Below are positions 6,278 to 14,655 of a stretch of DNA of 39,591 nucleotides, piece by piece. The stretch is taken from NCBI GenBank assembly GCA_011523545.1, contig WTGN01000068.1, positions 1-39,591 on the forward strand, given 5' to 3'. The notes below the pieces were generated by a model. It saw only the letters and a list, made by a program, of their open reading frames with translations. It was not told the origin of the DNA and made no database searches. This DNA is from Chloroflexota bacterium. GTDB taxonomy: Bacteria > Chloroflexota > Anaerolineae > Aggregatilineales > Phototrophicaceae. The position numbers and the translations under genes are program-made. The stretch's first letter is position 1, and the number at the start of each line of letters is the position of its first letter.

Positions 6278-7600
6278 ATGCGGAACTTGCTCTTGCTCGC
6301 CATATTCTGCCTGGGCGCCCTTCCCCGAGCCGAAGCGCAGGACAAGCCGGCGCTGGCGCTGACCGAAACGCGCGTTGAGACGCGGCCGGATGGCTTCGGC
6401 GGCGAGATGTCGCTGGTCACCGGTGTAGTATTCAATCACGGCGCAGACGCTTATCGGCAAATCACCGTCGTGGTCGAAGCGTATGACGCCGATGACGCGC
6501 TGATCGGCGAGGGCTTCGGCTTTTTGGTCGATGCTTGCGGCACGGCGCTGCTCGATTACGCTTTGCTGCCGGGCGACGTGCAGGCTTTCAGCGCCCCCTT
6601 CGAGTTGTTCGCGGACGGCGCCCAGTCGAGCATGCACGTGAGCGTCGAGGCCGAGGCAATCGCGCCGGAGTGGCCGCCGCTGATGGAGAGCCCGGCGGTC
6701 CGCCTCATCGCGCGCGACGAAGTGGTCATGCTCGAATGGCTGGATGAGGAGACGCTGATTTACGGCGTCGGCTGCGAGGACGCGGTTTTCACCGAGCTGG
6801 CCTGGTGGCGCTATGACATCGGCAGCCACGCCTTAACCGAGATTGATCATCCGGCGGCGGCCAAGGTGACGGCCGAGATGATTGAGCGGAGCGACGCGGC
6901 GCTGATCACGCAATCGGGCGAGCAGAAGCCGGACTTGTTTTACGGCTCGCACATGACCTTCCCGCCGAATGCGCGGCGCATCGTCTACCAGAATGACCTG
7001 CACACGGTGTTTTCGGCCGAGCCGGACGGCAGTTTCAAGCGCTTGATCCACGACCGGCTGCACCAGCACAGCTTGCGCGGCTTCATCTGGGCGCGAGAGC
7101 CCGGTGTATTCCTCGCTTATTATTTCGGTTCCTATGGCGAGCCGGCCCATTATTTCACCGCTGATGTCGATGGCCGAATGCTGATGGGACGGCTGGAAGA
7201 CCTGGCGCCCTCGCTGACGGCGCCGGGCCCGGCGGAGGATGGGCTGGCGGCGGTGGTCGGCTGGCGGCGCGGCGGGGTGAGCGGCTACTACTTACAATAT
7301 GCCTTTGGCGGGAGCGAGCTGCTGTTCGAGGCGGAGCTGCCGGGCAACAATTATCCGGCGCCGATTATGGCGGGAGATGTCATTTATGTGATGCGGCCCG
7401 TAGAGGGCGCCCCGACGCTGCAATGTTTCAATCGGCGGACGCGGGACTTGCGGACGGTGACTGCGCTGCCGCTGCAATTAACGCGGGAGGCGCGCGCCTG
7501 GGCCTGGCTGTCGCCGGGCGGGACGCGGCTGGCGCTGGCGATGAACGGGCCGGCGGGCGGCGTCTGGTGGGTTGATGCGGGGGGGAGCTGCACCGTGTGA
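6278..7600 (+). CDS. Secreted protein with FxLYD-like domain and a propeller-like C-terminal part
   Basis: A 440-residue protein. A cleavable signal peptide is clear (residues 1-21, ending AEAQ). Residues about 25-125 have the pattern of the FxLYD/DUF3426-type beta-sandwich: a conserved GVVFNHGADAYRQITVVVEAYD stretch (quoted in part: VFNHGADAYRQITVVVEAYD) followed by LLPGDVQAFSAPFEL. This domain is common in exported proteins of unknown role. The remaining 300 residues contain repeated short strands with W and Y (RDEVVMLEWLDEETLIYGVG, FPPNARRIVYQND, AWLSPGGTRLALAMNGP), which resemble the blades of a WD40- or TolB-like propeller. No catalytic motif was seen. The start has no strong ribosome binding site. 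A cell-surface or binding role is inferred. Confidence 0.65.
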   Translation: MRNLLLLAIFCLGALPRAEAQDKPALALTETRVETRPDGFGGEMSLVTGVVFNHGADAYRQITVVVEAYDADDALIGEGFGFLVDACGTALLDYALLPGDVQAFSAPFELFADGAQSSMHVSVEAEAIAPEWPPLMESPAVRLIARDEVVMLEWLDEETLIYGVGCEDAVFTELAWWRYDIGSHALTEIDHPAAAKVTAEMIERSDAALITQSGEQKPDLFYGSHMTFPPNARRIVYQNDLHTVFSAEPDGSFKRLIHDRLHQHSLRGFIWAREPGVFLAYYFGSYGEPAHYFTADVDGRMLMGRLEDLAPSLTAPGPAEDGLAAVVGWRRGGVSGYYLQYAFGGSELLFEAELPGNNYPAPIMAGDVIYVMRPVEGAPTLQCFNRRTRDLRTVTALPLQLTREARAWAWLSPGGTRLALAMNGPAGGVWWVDAGGSCTV

Positions 7601-7683
7601 CGCGCAGAGGCCGGAAAGCCAAGCGAACTGTCAAGCCATTTACCACCGAGAACACCGAGTTTATTGAGGTCACCGAGAGAATT

Positions 7684-7926
7684 TCAAGTTAATAGCGTGG
7701 ATCGAAGCCAGGCTTGCGAATTTTCCGCATTTTCCTCGGCTTCGCGTTCCAAGCGCATCTCCTGCAGGAACTCCTGGAAGTCCCGTGTTTCGCCGCGCGC
7801 CGCTTGCTGGAAACTTCGGTGGAGGCTGCGCAGCAGTTCTCGCTGTTCCGGGTTCAACTCCGTTTCATTCGCGAGCGGCTCAACAGACGAGTCCTTGGCC
7901 CTTGGATCCTTTACTGACTCTTCCAT
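7684..7926 (-). CDS. Small charged hypothetical protein (80 residues)
   Basis: The product is almost entirely helical and charged (PEQRELLRSLHRSFQQAARG, FLQEMRLEREAEE), without a membrane segment or signal. AAGGA lies about 10 nt before the ATG. It recalls the solution-exposed part of small antitoxins or phage-type regulators, but no toxin partner lies next to it and no DNA-binding motif is obvious. It is the only minus-strand gene between 1.8 and 14 kb. No function assigned. Confidence 0.45.
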   Translation of the reverse strand: MEESVKDPRAKDSSVEPLANETELNPEQRELLRSLHRSFQQAARGETRDFQEFLQEMRLEREAEENAENSQAWLRSTLLT

Positions 7927-8075
7927 GCGCTTCAGTCCTTTCCCGCTATGACTGAATACTATATGATTGCCTAGCCTTTTGCAAACCCACTATCGCCCCG
8001 GCGCCGAATGTATTGAGTACATCGAGGACAACTCAGAATTCAGGTGTGGAGCGACATCAAGTCGAGGAAGCAGAT

Positions 8076-9239
8076 ATGGGAAAAGCATACGACGCCATCG
8101 TCATCGGCCTGGGCGGGATGGGCAGCGCGGCGCTCTATCAATTGGCGCTGCGCGGGTTGAATGTCCTGGGCATTGAGCAATTCGAGATTCCGCACAATTT
8201 GGGCTCGTCGCACGGCCTGACGCGCATCATCCGCCTCGCTTATTATGAGGACTTGTCTTATGTGCCGCTGCTGAGGCGGGCCTATGAGCTGTGGGCGGAG
8301 GCCGAAGCGGAATTCGGCGAGCAGCTCTTCTTCCAAACCGGCAGCATCGATATGGGGCCGGAAGCGAGCGATGTCTTCCGCGGCAGTCTGCAAAGCTGCA
8401 TCGAGAATGGCTTTGAGCATGAGGCGCTCAATAGCAGAGAACTGACTGAGCGCTTTCCGGGCTATCGCATGCCGGCGGAGACGATGGCGGTTTATCAGCC
8501 GCAGGGGGGCTTGCTGGCGCCGGAGCGCTGCATCACCGCTTATGCGCAGCTGGCGGCCGGTCGCGGCGCGGAGATCCATACGGGCGAGCGCGTGCTCGGT
8601 TGGGATATTCTGTCGGATGAGCGTGTCGCAGTGCGGACCGATGCGGGACGTTATATCGCCGAAAAGCTGGTGATTTGCGGCGGCGCCTGGGCATTTAAGC
8701 TGGCGGGGCCGGCCGCGGAGCTTGCCCAGCCGGAGCGTCAGGTGCTGATCTGGCTGAAACCGAAGCGACCGGAATGGTTTCAGTTGGACAGTTTTCCGGT
8801 CTGGAACGGGCAGGTGGAGGAAGGGCGCTTTTATGGCCTGCCGGAGTTCAATCCAAGCGGGCGCACGCCGGGCATGAAGCTGGGGCGGTATCATCATTTG
8901 CATGAGGCTTGCGATCCGGACCAGGTTGACCGTGAGGCCTACCCGCGCGACGAAGCGATCCTGCGCGGCTTCGCCGAGCGATATTTTCCCGATGGCACCG
9001 GGGCGACCGCGGATATGGTCGTTTGCATGTTCACAAATACGCCGGACGAGCATTTCTTGCTGGATACGCTGCCGGGGGCGCCGCAGGTTTCGCTGGCGGC
9101 CGGCTTCAGCGGTCACGGCTTCAAGATGGCCAGCGTCATCGGCGAGATCATGGCCGACCTGGCGCAGAACGGCGAGACGCGCCATGACATCGCGCTGCAC
9201 CGGCTTTCGCGCTTTGCGGGCGAGGGCGCGCGGGCATGA
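8076..9239 (+). CDS. FAD-dependent oxidase of the monomeric sarcosine oxidase / N-methyltryptophan oxidase family
   Basis: A 387-residue enzyme. Start ATG 8076 is chosen for the GAGGAAG box 5 nt upstream; an in-frame start at 8013 lacks one. The N-terminus has the dinucleotide-binding motif GLGGMGSA (residues about 10-17), followed by the family signature GSSHGLTRIIRLAY. Cys317, in CMFTNTPDEHF, is at the position where these enzymes bind FAD covalently, and GFSGHGFKMAS near the end completes the FAD site. The family oxidises secondary amines such as sarcosine, N-methyl amino acids or pipecolate to imine and H2O2. The stop overlaps the racemase start by 4 bp (ATGA), so the two are translationally coupled. 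Family firm; the exact amine is unknown. Confidence 0.93.
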   Translation: MGKAYDAIVIGLGGMGSAALYQLALRGLNVLGIEQFEIPHNLGSSHGLTRIIRLAYYEDLSYVPLLRRAYELWAEAEAEFGEQLFFQTGSIDMGPEASDVFRGSLQSCIENGFEHEALNSRELTERFPGYRMPAETMAVYQPQGGLLAPERCITAYAQLAAGRGAEIHTGERVLGWDILSDERVAVRTDAGRYIAEKLVICGGAWAFKLAGPAAELAQPERQVLIWLKPKRPEWFQLDSFPVWNGQVEEGRFYGLPEFNPSGRTPGMKLGRYHHLHEACDPDQVDREAYPRDEAILRGFAERYFPDGTGATADMVVCMFTNTPDEHFLLDTLPGAPQVSLAAGFSGHGFKMASVIGEIMADLAQNGETRHDIALHRLSRFAGEGARA

Positions 9240-9949
9240 AGACGATTGGCTTGATCGGCGGGCTCAGCTGGGAATCAAGCGTTGAGTATTACCGCATCAT
9301 CAATCAGGAGACGCAGCGGCGGCTGGGCGGCTTGCATTCGGCGCGCTGCCTGATGTATTCCTTTGACTTCGGCGAGATCGAGGCTTTGCAAGCGGCCGGC
9401 GATTGGGACGCGGCGACCGAGCGCATGATCGAGGCGACACAAAAGTTGCGGCTGGCTGGCGCTGATGGCATCGTCATCTGCAGCAACACGATGCATCTGA
9501 TGGCGGACGCGCTGGCGGCGGCGGTTGGGATGCCGCTGATTCACATCGCCGATGCGACAGCGGCGCCGGTTCTGGCCGGCGGCTACAAGACTGTCGGCTT
9601 GCTCGGCACGCGATTCACGATGGAGAAGGACTTTTATCGCGGGCGCATGAACGAGCGATATGGATTGGAAGTGCTGATTCCTGGCCCCGAGGGACGCGCC
9701 CTGGTGGACGGCATCATTTATGAGGAGCTCGTGCGCGGTCTGATTCGGGCGGAGTCGCGGCGCAAGTATCAGCGCGTGATAGGCGATTTGAAGTCGGCTG
9801 GCGCGGAAGCGGTTATTCTGGGCTGCACCGAGATCGGCCTGCTCATCCAGGCGGCTGACAGCGCTCTGCCCTGCTTCGATAGCACCGAGCTGCATGCGCT
9901 GGCGGCGGTGGATTGGGCGCTGGACCTACCCCCCTCAATCCCCCCATAG
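9236..9949 (+). CDS. Aspartate/glutamate racemase family protein (RacX/YgeA type)
   Basis: A 237-residue protein with the pseudo-symmetric racemase fold. It begins IGLIGGLSWESS, and the two catalytic cysteines are Cys82 (ICSNTMH) and Cys197 (LGCTEIGLLI). Both are needed for two-base racemisation of amino acids without a cofactor. It overlaps the oxidase gene by 4 bp. An amino-acid racemase coupled to an amine oxidase suggests that one enantiomer of an N-methyl or secondary amino acid is handled. The last residues (LPPSIPP) and the TAG stop come from a C-rich palindromic repeat, so the original C-terminus was probably slightly different. Confidence 0.9.
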   Translation: MKTIGLIGGLSWESSVEYYRIINQETQRRLGGLHSARCLMYSFDFGEIEALQAAGDWDAATERMIEATQKLRLAGADGIVICSNTMHLMADALAAAVGMPLIHIADATAAPVLAGGYKTVGLLGTRFTMEKDFYRGRMNERYGLEVLIPGPEGRALVDGIIYEELVRGLIRAESRRKYQRVIGDLKSAGAEAVILGCTEIGLLIQAADSALPCFDSTELHALAAVDWALDLPPSIPP

Positions 9950-9959
9950 CGATGGGGGG
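9940..9959. terminator. Strong hairpin over the racemase stop codon (repeat-derived)
   Basis: CCCCCCAT (9940-9947) pairs with ATGGGGGG (9952-9959) around a 4-nt loop. The TAG stop (9947-9949) lies inside it. There is no following U-run, so it is either an imperfect terminator or simply a repeat of the C-rich family. Confidence 0.4.
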
Positions 9960-10276
9960 AAGCTAGCAGCATCGCGCCAAACTCTCCCTCCCTGACTCGT
10001 CGGATGCCCGCCATAGAGATGGCGGGAGGGGGCCGGGGGTGGGGTTGATTGCCTGCAACGTGAACAGGGGCGAGACTTGTATCGCCCGTCGTAGCGATTG
10101 GATGCGCGCAGGAGGGCGAGTCACCGCCTCGCCCCTACAGATCTCGACGAGATTGAAGACAGTTTGTAATTTGCATGAGCGCGTGTTAGGCTTCGTTGCG
10201 CTCGCGAAATCGTTTTCGTTCGCGGCGAGGGGAGGCGTTTCGCTTGGAGACAATAATACTTGACAGAGGTGAGTTG
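9950..10276. repeat. Repeat-filled gap between racemase and first NTF2 gene
   Basis: No gene. It contains a G/C-rich hairpin (about 9984-10046) whose 10021-10075 part is an inverted near-copy of 98-153. Two GGGCGA palindromes follow, at 10068-10089 and 10115-10141. The last 100 bases before the ATG at 10277 are unique sequence and presumably hold its promoter. Confidence 0.7.
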
Positions 10277-11395
10277 ATGGCGGAAGACAAAAACATGAGC
10301 GCGGGCCTGCAGTTGTCGACGGCAAAGACGGACGATGTAAAATCGCGGATTACCTTGCCGAATTTGGTTGACATTCAGTTTATGGATGAGGCCGACAGCC
10401 GACTGACGCAGCCCATGGAGGGCTACAACCCGCGCTACAAGAACATCGTCGATTACATCATCGGCGTCACGCACGAAATTTGGGAAGAGCATGGCATCGG
10501 CAAGCTCTACGACTATTACGCCAACACAATAACGATGCACACAGCGGCCGGCTTGAAATTCGGCCGTGAGGCGGTCATCGCGGCCACCATCGAGTCGCAG
10601 GCCTCCTTCCCCGACCGGCGTCTATTTGGCGAGGAAGTGATCTGGGACGGCAACAATGTCGATGGCTTTTATACATCGCACCGGCTGCGGCATGAGGGAA
10701 CGAACCTGGGCTGGACGCCGTATGGCCCGCCGACCGGCAAGCGCGTCAGTTATCGCGCCATCGCCGATTGTGTCTGCGTGCGCGATATGATGGTGGAAGA
10801 GTGGATCTCGCGCGATGAGTTGACGCTGATCAGGCAAATGGGCCTGGATCCGGTGCAAACGGCCAAAGAAATGGTGGCGAAAGAAAAGGACAGCGACCTG
10901 CCGTTGCGCGTCGCTGGCGATATCGACCATCGGGTCGGGCAGCTGCCGCCGGAACCCTGGCCGGAAGCGCAATCCGAGGGATTTGATCCGGAAGATTTCG
11001 TGGGCCGGATGATGCATGAGATTTGGAATTGGAAGCTGCTGAACAAGGCGCGCGATTATTATCATGAGAACTTCGTCTTTGTCGGGCCGTCGGGGCGTTC
11101 CTTGAAGGGCATCGGCGATTTTCAGACTTATGTGCTCTCCCTGCTCTCCCCCTTTCCTGATCTGTCGATGAACCTGGATCACTTTTGTCATGTGGGCGAT
11201 GCGCAGGCGGGTTATCGGGTGGCGACGCGCTGGTCGATGCGCGGGACGCACACCGGATACGGCATCTATGGCGAGCCGACAGGCAACGCGATGCGGTTGA
11301 TGGGTTTCAGCCATCATGTCATCAAAGACGGCAAGATCGAGAGCGAGAACACCGTCTTTGATGAGTTCGTCTTGCTGAAGCAGATTGTGGCTTGA
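10277..11395 (+). CDS. Double-domain NTF2-like / SnoaL-type protein, copy 1 of 3
   Basis: A 372-residue protein. ATG 10277 has AGAGGTGA about 5 nt upstream. Two NTF2-fold (SnoaL-like, ester cyclase) domains follow each other. The first, about residues 55-200, has HEIWEEHGIGKLYDYYANTI and a GWTPYGPPTGKRV loop. The second, about 240-370, has MHEIWNWKLLNKARDYYHEN, VGPSGRSLKGI and the closing DGKIESENTVFDEF. In this superfamily polyketide cyclases, limonene-epoxide hydrolases and steroid isomerases occur, so the fold does not fix the reaction. Both halves keep the motif set, unlike many degenerate duplicates. It is the most divergent of the three copies: the shared MWYGPAGIG of copies 2 and 3 is here FVGPSGRS. 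Confidence 0.82.
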   Translation: MAEDKNMSAGLQLSTAKTDDVKSRITLPNLVDIQFMDEADSRLTQPMEGYNPRYKNIVDYIIGVTHEIWEEHGIGKLYDYYANTITMHTAAGLKFGREAVIAATIESQASFPDRRLFGEEVIWDGNNVDGFYTSHRLRHEGTNLGWTPYGPPTGKRVSYRAIADCVCVRDMMVEEWISRDELTLIRQMGLDPVQTAKEMVAKEKDSDLPLRVAGDIDHRVGQLPPEPWPEAQSEGFDPEDFVGRMMHEIWNWKLLNKARDYYHENFVFVGPSGRSLKGIGDFQTYVLSLLSPFPDLSMNLDHFCHVGDAQAGYRVATRWSMRGTHTGYGIYGEPTGNAMRLMGFSHHVIKDGKIESENTVFDEFVLLKQIVA

Positions 11396-11410
11396 CGGGG
11401 CGCGGCGATG

Positions 11411-11560
11411 CTTTTTCAACCCCTCCCCCCAGCCCCCTCCCCGAAGCATCAGGGAGGGGGTGAAACGCCACGGTGAGATGTCCGGTATTTTGCATGGGCA
11501 ACGGTATTGTCGCACGATTGTCTACAGATCTTCTGGCAAATACATGATGGATGAGAATAG
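11411..11560. repeat. C-rich palindromic repeat between NTF2 copies 1 and 2
   Basis: About 11411-11467 reads CCCTCCCC...GGGAGGGGG with a spacer ending in GCATCAGG. It is a copy of the same family as 131-173, 9984-10046, 12679-12725 and 31784-31827. The rest of the gap up to 11560 is unique. Confidence 0.7.
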
Positions 11561-12760
11561 ATGACGACTACGCAAGATAAGTATTTTACGTCTTCATTCA
11601 AATACAGCCCGGTTGACCAGGCCGAGAACATCGCGGCCAAGCGGCGGGTCATGTCGATCATGGCGGACATGGCTGAGGCGCCGGTGACGCGCTTGGAGGA
11701 GGCGGCGAGGGCCGGCTTCGCCCAGGAGGCCGCGCTGAATGTGACGCATCCAATCAACGAGCTTCGCGGGATCGAGGCGGGGCTGGCGCAGTTGTGGCGG
11801 CCTTTGCGGCGGGCGCTGCCGGATATGGAGCGGCGGGAAGACATCGTCGCCGGTGGTATCTACCGCCAGGGCAGCTGGGTCGCTTGCATGGGGCATTATC
11901 TCGGCAATTTCACCGCCGATCTGCTGGGCATCCCGGCGACGCGCGGCCTGGTTCATTTGCGCTTCTGCGAGGGGCATGAGCTGCGCGATGGCCGAATCGT
12001 CACCAGCTACATATTCCTCGACTTGCTGGATTTGATGCGGCAGGCGGGTTACTGGCCGATTGCGCCGAGCCTTGGCAGCGAGGTACGCTGGATGCCGCCG
12101 CGCACGCTGGATGGCCTTGTGCTGCAGCCGCAGGACGAGGCGCGCTCGCGGCGCACGATTGAGTCGGTTCTCAAGATGCACGCCGCCCTGGGCAAATTCA
12201 GCGGCGGACCGCCCACGCGGGCAGCGCTTGACGAGATGGAGCAGGCGGCGCATTGGCACGAGGATTTCATGTGGTATGGGCCGGCCGGCATCGGTACGAC
12301 GCGCGGTTTCCCCGCTTATGAAGATTATCACCAGATTCCCTTTTTGCTGGCCTTTCCCGACCGGGGCGGCTCGGCCCAGGGGCATTTCATCCGCATCGGC
12401 GACGGCCATTACGCGGTCACGGGCGGCTGGGGCTACCTGCGGGCGACGCATACCGGCGGCGAACTGTTCGGCGCCCCGCCGACGGGGAAGCGCGTCAAGA
12501 TGCGGGTGATGGACTTTTACCGCTGCGATGACAAGACGATCGTGGAGAACTGGATCCCGATTGATGTGCCGCATCTCTTGCTGCAAATGGGCGTCGATGT
12601 CTTCGGGCGGATGCGGCATCAGTTCCGGCAGCAGGGGGCGCTGCGGGCCAGCGATTGGTTGATTCACCAAGGAGGGCCAACTCCACCCCCCGGCCCCCTC
12701 CCCGACGAGTCAGGGAGGGGGAGCGCTGCGGCGAAACACCCGCCGAAAGGAATAATGTAG
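11561..12760 (+). CDS. Double-domain NTF2-like / SnoaL-type protein, copy 2 of 3
   Basis: A 399-residue protein with two NTF2-fold domains (about residues 25-180 and 200-365). It is clearly a paralogue of the next gene: both have WVxCxGHYxG, IPxTRxLxxxR, MWYGPAGIG, HQIPFLxAxPDR, and a late ENWxxxDxxHxxxQxGVDVFxRM. It is probably an enzyme of the same kind with a different substrate. The last 27 residues or so (from GGPTPPPGPLPDES onward) are not protein-like. They are the translation of a C-rich palindromic repeat at 12679-12725, and the stop TAG (12758-12760) lies within the next palindrome (12757-12783). The natural end is therefore near residue 370. The gap to copy 3 is only 33 bp. Confidence 0.82.
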   Translation: MTTTQDKYFTSSFKYSPVDQAENIAAKRRVMSIMADMAEAPVTRLEEAARAGFAQEAALNVTHPINELRGIEAGLAQLWRPLRRALPDMERREDIVAGGIYRQGSWVACMGHYLGNFTADLLGIPATRGLVHLRFCEGHELRDGRIVTSYIFLDLLDLMRQAGYWPIAPSLGSEVRWMPPRTLDGLVLQPQDEARSRRTIESVLKMHAALGKFSGGPPTRAALDEMEQAAHWHEDFMWYGPAGIGTTRGFPAYEDYHQIPFLLAFPDRGGSAQGHFIRIGDGHYAVTGGWGYLRATHTGGELFGAPPTGKRVKMRVMDFYRCDDKTIVENWIPIDVPHLLLQMGVDVFGRMRHQFRQQGALRASDWLIHQGGPTPPPGPLPDESGRGSAAAKHPPKGIM

Positions 12761-12783
12761 GGGCGATTCGGTGAATCGCCCGA
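12679..12783. repeat. Two repeats inserted over the 3' end of NTF2 copy 2
   Basis: A C-rich palindrome (12679-12725) is followed by GTAGGGGCGATTC...GAATCGCCCGA (12757-12783). The first is translated as a C-terminal tail; the second supplies the TAG stop. The ribosome binding site region of copy 3 follows immediately. Confidence 0.75.
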
Positions 12784-12793
12784 CGGAGCGAAA

Positions 12794-13816
12794 ATGACGG
12801 AATCAATTCACAACCGCAACAAGGACCGGATCGGGGCGCTGCGGGCGGCGCTCTACGATGTGGACGCGGCGGCGCTGCGCGGGCAGCTGGGCGAGATTTT
12901 CGCGCGCGATTGCCTGGTGCAGCTGGCGCATCCGTTGGAAACGCTGGACGGGGTCGCTGGCTTGTATGAGGCCGCCTATGCGCCCATGCTTGCGGCAGTC
13001 CCGGATTTGGAACGGCGCGATTTCATCGTCATGGCGGGCGAAGCGAACGGCGACAACTGGGTCGGCTGCTGCGGGCATTATATGGGCGTCTTTGAGCGGC
13101 CCTGGCTGGATATCCCGCCGACGCGGCATCTGATGGCGATGCGTTATCACGAGTTCTTCCGGCTGGAAGATGGCCAAGTGGTGGAGATGCAAGCGCTCTG
13201 GGATATCCCGCAGGTGATGCAGCAGGCGGGCGCCTGGCCGATGCTGCCCAGCCTGGCGCCGGATTGGGTCGTTCCCGGGCCGGCTACCGAAGACGGGATC
13301 ATCACCGGCCCCTACGATGAGGCAAAATCGCGGGCGAGCCGGGACTGGGTGACGGCCATGCTGCAGTCCTTGCAGCGTTCGCCCGAGGGCGTCGAGGCGA
13401 TGGCGCTGGACCGCTATTGGCACCCGCAGATGATGTGGTACGGGCCGGCCGGCATCGGCTCGATGCGGCGCATAGCAGGCTTCCGCAATTGGCATCAGAT
13501 ACCGTTCTTGAAGGCGATGCCCGATCGCAGCGTATTCCGGGACAAGGGCATCATGTTCGGCGATGGCGAGTATGTCGCCTTCACCGGTTGGCCGGGCATG
13601 AGCATGACCATCTCCGGCGATGGCTGGCTGGGCATCGCGCCGTCAACGCAGGCGATCACCATGCGCAGCCTGGATTTTTGGCGCTGCGAGAAGGGGCTGA
13701 TCCGCGAGAATTGGGTCCTGGTCGATTTGCTGCATGTGTACGCGCAGCTCGGCGTGGATGTCTTCGAGCGCATGCGGGAGTTGACGATTGCGCGGCACGG
13801 GCGCATGCAGGATTAG
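12794..13816 (+). CDS. Double-domain NTF2-like / SnoaL-type protein, copy 3 of 3
   Basis: A 340-residue protein. The first NTF2-fold domain (about residues 10-155) contains WVGCCGHYMGVF and IPPTRHLMAMRYHE. The second (about 185-335) contains MWYGPAGIGSMRRI, HQIPFLKAMPDR and ENWVLVDLLHVYAQLGVDVFERM. It lacks the repeat-derived tail of copy 2 and so shows the natural length. The ATG is preceded by GGAGCGAAA. Together with copies 1 and 2 and the oxidase-racemase pair it makes a five-gene run on one strand from 8.1 to 13.8 kb. Substrate and reaction are unknown. Confidence 0.83.
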   Translation: MTESIHNRNKDRIGALRAALYDVDAAALRGQLGEIFARDCLVQLAHPLETLDGVAGLYEAAYAPMLAAVPDLERRDFIVMAGEANGDNWVGCCGHYMGVFERPWLDIPPTRHLMAMRYHEFFRLEDGQVVEMQALWDIPQVMQQAGAWPMLPSLAPDWVVPGPATEDGIITGPYDEAKSRASRDWVTAMLQSLQRSPEGVEAMALDRYWHPQMMWYGPAGIGSMRRIAGFRNWHQIPFLKAMPDRSVFRDKGIMFGDGEYVAFTGWPGMSMTISGDGWLGIAPSTQAITMRSLDFWRCEKGLIRENWVLVDLLHVYAQLGVDVFERMRELTIARHGRMQD

Positions 13817-14090
13817 ACGTCTTCTGCCACAGAGACACAGAGGCACAGAGGAGGGCGACCCAGTGGCTCGCTCCGCTAACCCCATCGGCCAGCCCCGCGC
13901 GCGTCAATGCTCGGCTCACACAAAATAAAATACCCGTCCGTAACAGGATTTGTAGGGGCGACCAACCTGGTCGCCCGTCGATGTCATAAGGCGCAGGGCG
14001 CGGGCGACTTGATAAGTCGCCCCTACAGTTTTCGCTTTATGGGTTCAGTAGCGAAGAGGGCACAGAGGCGGGCGACGTAATGGCTCGCCC
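13817..14090. repeat. Repeat cluster between NTF2 copy 3 and rfbC-like gene
   Basis: No gene. It holds a CACAGAG-type direct repeat (about 13830-13852), GTAGGGGCGACC...GGTCGCCCG (13952-13977), GGGCGACTT...AAGTCGCCCCTACAG (14002-14028), a further CACAGAG piece (14061-14067) and GGGCGACGTAATGGCTCGCCCTTACG (14070-14095), which runs into the end of the next gene. Confidence 0.7.
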
Positions 14091-14639
14091 TTACGATGGT
14101 TGGTGGGCGGGCGGGATGTCGGCGATGAGGGGGTTGGCTTGGTCGCGTTGTGACAGCGCTGGCGTGGCGATGCCCCAGTCGATGTTCGCGGCCGGGTCAT
14201 TCCAGGCGATGCCGAATTCGTCGGCGCCGCCGTCATAGTAATTGTTGACGATGTACATGAGCGTGCAGTCGGTCAAGGCGGCGAAGCCATGGGCGACGCC
14301 TTCGGGGATGAAGAGGCCGAATGGATTATCTTCGCCCATATTCAGCGAGGCGGCGTTCAGATAAGTCGGTGAAGAACGGCGCAGATCGACCAGACCGACG
14401 CGGATGCGGCCGCGGAGCGCGAGCCAATAATCGATCTGTTTGAAGTGATAATGCAGGCCACGCAGGACGCCGGCGCTGCTGTCGCTGCGGTTGCTTTGCA
14501 GGCGCTCCCAGTTGACGCCGGGGAACCATTCCTTACGGAAGGTCTCCATGAAGCGGCCGCGCTCGTCGCCGAAGGGCTGAAGCGGCACGGTTTGCACGCC
14601 CTGAATGGCGGCGAATGGCTGGGCGGGGGATGGGTTCAT
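14091..14639 (-). CDS. rfbC: dTDP-4-dehydrorhamnose 3,5-epimerase-like protein
   Basis: A 182-residue cupin of the RmlC/RfbC family. The catalytic histidine is His63 in VLRGLHYHF. Further family motifs are RGRIRVGLVDLR, FIPEGVAHGFAAL and the late VNNYYDGGADEFGIAWNDP. The enzyme epimerises C3 and C5 of dTDP-4-keto-6-deoxyglucose on the way to rhamnose or related deoxysugars. rfbA, rfbB and rfbD are not adjacent, so it may serve another nucleotide-sugar. The stop TAA (14091-14093) lies inside a palindromic repeat (14070-14095). Transcribed from the same strand as the S9 peptidase, with 23 bp between them. Confidence 0.85.
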   Translation of the reverse strand: MNPSPAQPFAAIQGVQTVPLQPFGDERGRFMETFRKEWFPGVNWERLQSNRSDSSAGVLRGLHYHFKQIDYWLALRGRIRVGLVDLRRSSPTYLNAASLNMGEDNPFGLFIPEGVAHGFAALTDCTLMYIVNNYYDGGADEFGIAWNDPAANIDWGIATPALSQRDQANPLIADIPPAHQPS

Positions 14640-14655
14640 TCAGATGCGCTCCGGC

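Noticed and set aside
7684..7926. Antitoxin of a toxin-antitoxin pair
   Set aside because: Size and charge would fit, but no toxin-like gene adjoins it and no DNA-binding motif is visible, so it is left as hypothetical.
11594..12670. Antisense reading frame of 358 residues over NTF2 copy 2
   Set aside because: Arg/His/Gln-rich shadow composition, no ribosome binding site and no domain; the sense gene shares motifs with its paralogue.
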